From Hawksworthiomyces lignivorus (taxonomy: Eukaryota > Ascomycota > Sordariomycetes > Ophiostomatales > Ophiostomataceae), in assembly GCA_002917075.1 (NCBI GenBank), contig NTMA01000093.1:101266-165265 (forward strand): a stretch of 64,000 bases of DNA, read 5' to 3'. The first letter of the stretch is position 1. Each line of letters opens with the position of its first letter. Below, piece after piece: positions 57,990-64,000 of the stretch. A program made the position numbers and the translations under genes. The notes under the pieces are model-generated. The model worked only from the letters and a program-made list of their open reading frames with translations. It was not told the DNA's origin and did not search any database.

Positions 57990-59215
57990 GGCCAGTAGCT
58001 AACAGATGTGGTGTAGGAGGCTATTGGCAGGCAAAGAGAAAGAAGCAGGTTCGGGGCCAAAGCATACGGAGTTCATAAATGAATTATACACTTATACAAC
58101 TTCAAGTCTTCATAGTTTTATTTTATTTTTATTTTTTTCTCTTCTTTTTGCCTTCCCTACTGTCACCATCATTTCTCGCAGGCGTTAATTACGCTTCTGG
58201 GATCCTGTAATTTAGTACGCTAACCTGTCCAGCTTACGTGTCGCGTTGAGATTAGAAACTGCCATATTCTTGAAAGGCGTTGATCCCAATATTTTGTCTC
58301 AGCCGAAGACAAGCATTAACAAGCCTGTATGCTATAGGTCCAAAAATACGTCTAGCCGGGGTCTAGTAAAAGTGCGTACACAAGTGCATCATATTCCACT
58401 TGAAATAGCAGTCCACGTAACCAGAGAAGAATCGTCACTGATTACGAGCGTGGGGGACAAAGAATCATGAGTATCCCTACCGGCAGAAAAATCTGCAGGG
58501 TTAATAGATATGGTTCTAGATGAAACGGACTGCTGTCCTTTAGACTAGTACGTTTATCGAACGTCCTACAAGAAGTTTACTGCAACACAAAGTAATTAAT
58601 AGAACTTTTTGAAGACTATTGTATCAAAACCCGACGGGTATAATATTAGGAAGAAAACAGTTCGCCGAGTTCACGTTAACAAATCAGTAGCGTGAGCGAC
58701 AGAGACATCTAACAAGCACCGAGTCTCTACTCTTAAATTTTATACGGAAACATCTTTTACAGGTGTAACGAGTCTGCTATCTTTTACTTGCTTGAGATAA
58801 GATGACTGAAACATCATAATGTGCCGATTGAGCCGATTTACAACATAAGGCCCCCGATGGTTGTCGGAAGTACGAATGGAAACTACATACCAGTTAAACC
58901 CAGCAAGGGTGCTAAGCCTTTCTATGGTGGGTATGGCGGTCTTGGCAACTTTGAGACTTACGTATACTTAGGAACGTACAATGAGATCGGTTGCATGCGC
59001 CAATTACACCAGTGAAAGGGCTCCGCGCATAACAGAAATAAAAAGGCCAAAAAAGCTTATGGCACGCTATTTATCTGTGTACGAGGCCACTTGGTCGATA
59101 TGTCGCTACACAATGCGAAAGAAAACGAAACTAGAAGAAATGTGTTATGCCAATTTATTTACATGGAACTATTTTCTTTTTGTTGCTGCACTTTTATTCC
59201 CGCAATAGCGTCGAC
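57990..59215. other. Intergenic, about 1.2 kb
   Basis: Divergent promoter interval between the sulfotransferase-like and arylsulfotransferase-like genes. A T-rich stretch lies near 58115-58150. Short ORFs (for example 58821-59015) are not recognisable. Confidence 0.5.
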
Positions 59216-61347
59216 ATGAACCTTTTCATATGCGTATTATCGACGTTTCTCGCAGCCTCGGTTCTGATTTTACCAGCCACTGCCGACAAGCACTTCCACA
59301 CTGACCTCAAATCCTACCAAGATGGCGCTCTTGGGCCGGAGCCCAACCAGACCTTCCATTCATCACCCATTATAGCGCCCCTCTACCAGATCAACGCATT
59401 TGACCCTAATAAGGTCGACACAGAGAACCCTTATATTTTTATGGCCGGCAGATACGGAGGATGGGGCCCAAGCATCGTGTCATCCAAAGACCTGAGTCTA
59501 GTTTGGGCTGACCAACGGTTTGGGAACGTAGCGCAGACAGCGCACAGCTGGACGTTCCATGACCAGCGCGTCCTGTCTGTGTACGCAGGCGATGCAATTC
59601 ACATCTACAGCCAGAGCTACGAGGTGCTGTACACCATTCGAACGCAAGGCGCCTTCGAGGGTGTTATCGTCGATTCGCACGAAGCGATGCTGACAGACGA
59701 TGGCACTGTCCTCCTCATCGCCTGTCCAACTGTGGAGGTCAACCTGGCCTCTGTCGGGGGTCCTCCAAACGGCAGCGCAGTCGCAAACTGTATCGTCCAG
59801 GAGATCGACCCCATCACAAACCAGCTGCTTTTCCAGTTCTCGTCGCTCGATTTCTTCAATGTCACCGACAGCATCTGGACCTACGTTGGCGAAACCCTTT
59901 GGGATTTCTGTCACATGAACAGTATTCAGAAGGTGAGCCACATTGCCTGATTATCAGACGTTGAGAATATTGAAGCTGACATACGCCATTAGACACCAGA
60001 AGGGCATTTTCTCATCAGCTACCGTCATATGAGCAGCGTCATCCTGGTGGACGGCACAACTGCGGAGGTAATTTGGGCGATGGGAGGCAAGAGAAACCAG
60101 TTTCGAGATATCAGTAGGAAAGGCTCGGCGACGTTCTACTACCAGCACGAACCACGCATGACCGGCAAGAACCGATTCACGCTTTTCGACAACCACCGGC
60201 TAGATAATGGATACTGCACGTCTGGGCAATGCTCTCGTGGCCTCGAAGTCGGCTATGATCCAGACGCTAAGACTGTATGGATGATCAATGAATGGAACCA
60301 TCCCAGCAGAGTAGTCTCTGCTTCGCGGGGAGGCGTACAGCGGACATCGACCGGCAACGTGTTGGTTGCATGGGGCCAGAACCCATTGTTCACCGAATAC
60401 ACGGCTAATGGGGAGCTTGCCATGGACATTCAGCGCGGCCAGGTCTTGGAAATCGACCACGGTGTAGGAAACGTCGTTGCCTATCGAGCCTGGAAAGGGC
60501 AGTGGGTGGGCCATCCGACCTGGGGCCCAAACATCTCCTGCAGCACGAGCGGGAGTTCCACGTATTTCTACGTCTCCTGGAACGGGGCAACCGAGGTCGA
60601 GCATTATGTTCTTGTATGCCAATCTATATTGCAATCGCCGTACTTGTCTTTATTCTAGTTTACCTGTTTCTCATTGCGCAAACTGACAATTCATTGCAAA
60701 GTTATCGTCGGACAGCAAAGACAATCTCGACGGCGTCGACAAAGTCATCGCCCAGTCTCCCCGAAACGGGTTCGAGACAGAATTTAACGCGACCAGCAAC
60801 ACTGTCGGAGCCTATGGCCGCATAGCTGCTCTCGACGCCAACGGTCAAATCCTTGGTTCGACCCCAGCAGTGGACACATCGACCGGAGAGTTGCTCACAC
60901 TTTCTTATAATATAACCTCCGTCACCCATAGTGGTTCGAATAAGGTCACGGGTGTCCCTTCATCCGCCGCTCTGAGCGTGCCGATAGATACACTTGTTAG
61001 TTCTTCTAACGGTGTTCCTCTCACACCGGTTCAAGTATTTGGCATTGCTTGTGGCGTTGTGGGTATTGTATACGGCGCACTAATCAGGTGAGGAGGAGCA
61101 TTTTATTAAGAATTTACGTTTTCGGTATTTCACTCTGATACTGACACTATCTCATAGTGCTTATTTTATTCTTCGGCGTCGCCGCGCCGAAAACAGAACA
61201 CTATCGGACAAAGGCGACGAGAGCGAAGCTGCACAAGCGCTCCTTGATTCAGTTGAGCTTGAACTAGAAGAAACCAGTTTTGTTTATGACTCCAACAATC
61301 CTGTTACTGTCGATACAGACAAGTCTGAGAGGACAAAGCTGGCGTGA
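59216..61347 (+). CDS. Membrane-anchored arylsulfotransferase-like (ASST) protein
   Basis: Exons 59216-59932, 59993-60613, 60702-61087 and 61158-61347 give 637 aa in frame. A signal peptide (L-A-A-S-V-L-I-L-P-A-T-A) is followed by a beta-propeller region with D-S-H-E-A-M-L-T-D-D-G-T-V-L, D-F-C-H-M-N-S-I-Q-K, L-I-S-Y-R-H-M-S-S-V and N-R-F-T-L-F-D-N. These are the family's repeated His-bearing strands; in bacterial ASST a His carries the sulfate. A single transmembrane helix (about 555-575, V-F-G-I-A-C-G-V-V-G-I-V) with R-R-R-R after it and a ~60-residue cytosolic tail make it a type I membrane protein. Fungal members are numerous and uncharacterised. Confidence 0.87.
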
Positions 61348-62501
61348 TATATTACAGGTTAAATCGAGGAGGTACTGTTATGGCCGCCCTGTTTGACAGA
61401 CGTTTGTCGTCATCTATAACGTCACCTCCAAAACATAATAAAATATAATTTAAATAGAGAATTCCTATTTGCACCCCATTGATTTCCTATTCGTACCCCA
61501 AATTTCAATGCCTTAGGCACGAGGTTTTTAAACCAATCACATAACAAATCTGACTACAATTCAACCAATCACATAGTCGTATTATTTTCAAAAAATAGAT
61601 ACAAAAAAAGTTCAATCTCTTCAAAAAGTAGGTGAAGGCTAGTAGACGCATCCTCCTACTATCAGTTCTAGTCTATCACTAAGTATTTGAAGACTTGTAC
61701 TGAAAAACAGGTAAAATAGGTGGTTCTTTGTGTCATTTCGGTGTTATTTATTAATTTTCTAGTGTATCTACTAATAACAAAAAGGTTAGAATATCCGACG
61801 AACCTGACCCGCCTCGTCCTCCCGACCCTCCTGGCCCCCCTTCTACCCACTCTCCTAAGAAAAATACGTTTCGCTCGTCAAGCGATCTATATTCTTGTCT
61901 CACACGATAAAAATCAGAAAAAATCAAGGATTCCGACAATGGTGGTATTTTTTTCGACAATGTTTTGTAGAATTGTAGAAAAATAAAAAACAAATTTCGA
62001 ACGTGAGTTCTCACCTAATGGGGACGCCGTGATCTTAGAATTTGACCCTGGGTGTTTTTTGCATGAAAAAAATCAGAAAAAATCAGAGATTCTAGCTACA
62101 CAAATCGCAATGTTCCTAGAGTCGAAATACTTTGTAGAAAAATAAAAGAAAAACCGAACAGATGAGTTCGAGTCGGGTCTTGTCGCGGCCAAACGGTACA
62201 AAACACTTTGATTGGCCGGAGCAAAATTTATAGTGGGACCAACAGAGGTGACAAAAATCGGATTAGTTAAATCAGGTCTAAAAGTGGGCCTTCAAGGTGA
62301 ACAACATAAAAGTCACGATAAAAAGACAGGTGAACGCTCGTCATCGTAGACATAAGTAAGTAATCGTATTGGTTGATTTGTTTCATCTCTTGTTCCAAAA
62401 TAGTATGATTTTTGACAATTCTTTCCTCCTTCACACTATTTGTCAAAAAAGAAAGTCTTTCTTCATGGATTTTATATTTCGACCATTCTTGACATGACAC
62501 A
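61348..62501. repeat. Subtelomeric non-coding region with a diverged tandem duplication
   Basis: Two related blocks start at about 61909 and 62066. Each opens with AATCAGAAAAAATCA and carries TAGAAAAATAAAA about 75 bp later; the period is roughly 157 bp. An (A)ACCAATCACATA motif is repeated near 61532 and 61563. A 77-codon minus-strand ORF at 62267-62500 has no recognisable product. GpC disappears from about 62340 onward. Confidence 0.5.
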
Positions 62502-63006
62502 TGTGTTACAAAGTTACAATAAACAATGTATAAAGTGATTAAGTCTAACGTTTATGTTCTAAGTAAAAACTACGTAATGTATCAATATATACAATGAGGA
62601 CACTAAATGGTAGAAAAGTGTTCTGTATAAGTCTCAAGATTCAGACAAACGGTAACGACTGGATCGTTATCGTAAACTATCTAAGTTATCTAGGTAGGAA
62701 ATGTGTAATTATATAGATGTACAACTTTATTCGTACTTTATATCTAACTTTATATCTTATATGAAGTTTATTCCAACTTTATATCAAACTTTATTTTTTG
62801 TATAAAGTTTAGTTATGTGATCTTTCTAGTATAATATTTCTATTAGTATCTAAATTCGTATAATACATTTGTCTATTCTAATATATTATTAATACTAACT
62901 CTTTATAGTATTATTTCTATTAATATACTAATACAATTATTTTGTCATACTTTATTATCTTTCTCTTAAGGTTTTAGTTTAGGTCTTTACGTTCTATTTC
63001 ATAATA
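62502..63006 (-). repeat. LTR (3') of the Gypsy family
   Basis: 505 bp, same orientation as 1354-1859 and alignable over its length. The 5' end now reads TATTATGA instead of TGTTACGA. It is preceded on the minus strand by a polypurine tract, so it is a 3' LTR and not a solo LTR. No 5-bp target duplication is seen around it. Confidence 0.83.
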
Positions 63007-63021
63007 TAATCTCCCTTCTTT
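63007..63021 (-). other. Polypurine tract of the Gypsy element
   Basis: On the minus strand AAAGAAGGGAGATTA lies directly before the LTR, the position of the primer for plus-strand DNA synthesis in LTR retrotransposons. Confidence 0.6.
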
Positions 63022-63880
63022 AGATTTTCGTCTCGAAAACAATAAAAGATTGTGTTTGTCTCTCTTTATTTAAATTTGTTCTATAAAACACTTTTCTTCT
63101 TTCAATATGTTTAGTCGTATTGTGAAACGGGCCGTTGACAATTTTGTTTAACGTCGGAAGATAATTTTAAAACTCGAAAATTTAGGTTTCGAAAGTATAT
63201 CTTGTTCTCGTTGTATTCGTTTGTCGAAAGATTGTATTTGGTCGACCGTGTCGACTTCCAAAACGAAACGTTACGTTATTTACGTTCGCGTAAATGTCAA
63301 ATGTAATGAGAAAGATATTGTGATAAGTCTTGGTAATGTTTTTATTTTCGATGATTTCTCGTTTTTCTTGATTTTAATTTGTTCGTTAGTTAAACGGTGA
63401 TTTTCCAAGTCTCAAAAGTTGGATAATGTGACCGAGATCACGAAACTAACTTTGAAGAAAATTGTCGTTCGTTTACGTCGTCTTCGCGTCCAACGTCGTG
63501 TATACGAGACGAAATATCGAAAGATGTTAAAAGAGATATACGTCGAAGTAAATGTAAAAGATGAAAAACGTTAATGTAAAAAAGAACAAATTACGATATT
63601 AATTATAAAAAAAACACAAATAACAATAAAGACTATTAACGTCGATTTCGATTGAAATATTATTTTTGAAGATATTTTTAATATTTTTGTAAAAGTTTTT
63701 AAAGTTTCTAAATCTTCAACAAAATAATTTGTGGTTTTTAAGTATTATGTTTTACGTTATAATCTTTTTATTTAATCAAATATTTATATTTATATTTATA
63801 TCTTTCTTTTTTGGTTGTCGGTTTCGGTCGATATATGATAATTTTCTCGATTTTGTATATTTTTTCATTCGTATAATGCG
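63022..63880 (-). mobile_element. 3' internal part of a Gypsy element, truncated by the telomere
   Basis: This minus-strand sequence leads into the polypurine tract and LTR, so it should be the end of pol or a 3' untranslated part. All frames are full of stops and I could not recognise a domain. GpC is almost absent (I see one GGCC and two CGCG) while CpG is frequent. The element ends abruptly at the telomere repeat near 63880. Confidence 0.55.
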
Positions 63881-63881
63881 T

Positions 63882-64000
63882 AGGGTTAGGTTAGTTAGGG
63901 TTAGTTAGGGTTAGGGTTAGGTTAGGGTTAGGGTTAGGTTGGTTAGGGTTAGGGTTAGGTTAGGGTTAGGGTTAGGGTTAGGGTTAGGGTTAGGGTTAGG
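63882..64000 (+). repeat. Telomere, (TTAGGG)n
   Basis: The last ~40 bp are perfect TTAGGG units. The inner part mixes TTAGGG with variants TTAGG, TTAG and TTGG. The G-rich strand runs toward the 3' end, so this is the right chromosome end. The tract is about 119 bp within the window. Confidence 0.97.

Noticed and set aside
58821..59015. 64-codon ORF before the arylsulfotransferase gene
   Set aside because: Gly/Tyr-rich but no start context, homology pattern or continuation; likely chance.
46014..61347. Complete secondary-metabolite cluster
   Set aside because: No polyketide synthase, NRPS, terpene synthase or DMATS is present; only accessory-type genes are seen.
62267..62500. 77-codon minus-strand ORF beside the LTR
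   Set aside because: Very AT-rich, no homology pattern, lies in the GpC-depleted flank; kept only as a note.
62502..63006. Solo LTR
   Set aside because: No target duplication on the flanks, and a polypurine tract sits directly upstream, which marks a 3' LTR of a truncated element.

Overview
This window looks like a chromosome-end segment from a filamentous ascomycete (Pezizomycotina, possibly a Eurotiomycete; the class is a guess). The right edge is a TTAGGG telomere. Most genes carry several short introns (about 40-150 nt) with GT...AG ends and CTAAC-like branch sites. The families are typical of such fungi: Zn2Cys6 regulators, an NCS1 permease, HET, a fungal acetamidase, EthD and an Asp/Lys-type aldo-keto reductase. 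I reconstructed exon joins by eye; every intact multi-exon gene listed closes in frame.

Layout. 1-3.1 kb: a decayed Ty3/Gypsy element (LTR plus gag, minus strand) inserted in the ORF1 (gag-like) region of a Tad1-like LINE. 3.9-14.3 kb: a probable catabolic cluster for N-heterocycles: Zn2Cys6 regulator, 2OG-Fe(II) dioxygenase, NCS1 permease, aldo-keto reductase and a broken DUF917 (hydantoin-type) gene. Several of its promoters share exact short motifs. 15-24.8 kb: serine carboxypeptidase, a bacterial-type intronless PEP synthase, an unusual lactate dehydrogenase-like gene and a secreted phospholipase C. 25.8-30.7 kb: a decaying stretch with a HET pseudogene, a C45 acyltransferase pseudogene and a TA-flanked MITE. 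31-36.8 kb: a CAX-type Ca2+/H+ exchanger and a bestrophin-like channel. 37-45 kb: an enoyl-CoA hydratase relic, a secreted DUF8021-like protein and an acetamidase-type amidase. 46-61.4 kb: a second Zn2Cys6 regulator divergent from a trans-acting enoyl-reductase-like protein, an EthD protein, relics of a CocE-type hydrolase and a guanine deaminase, an MFS transporter, a sulfotransferase-like protein and a membrane-anchored arylsulfotransferase-like protein. 61.4-64 kb: subtelomeric repeats, a second LTR of the same Gypsy family, and the telomere.

The most unusual signal is mutational. In the repeats at both ends (about 1-2610 and 62340-63875) the dinucleotide GpC is nearly absent while CpG and TpG stay common. 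Reading the retroelement frames shows why: GpC has become ApC or GpT (Ala to Thr/Val, Cys to Tyr, Gly to Asp). This resembles repeat-induced point mutation but with a GpC target instead of the usual CpA.

Six genes or gene pieces are broken or truncated (DUF917, HET, C45, enoyl-CoA hydratase, CocE, guanine deaminase), as expected for a subtelomere gaining and losing accessory genes.
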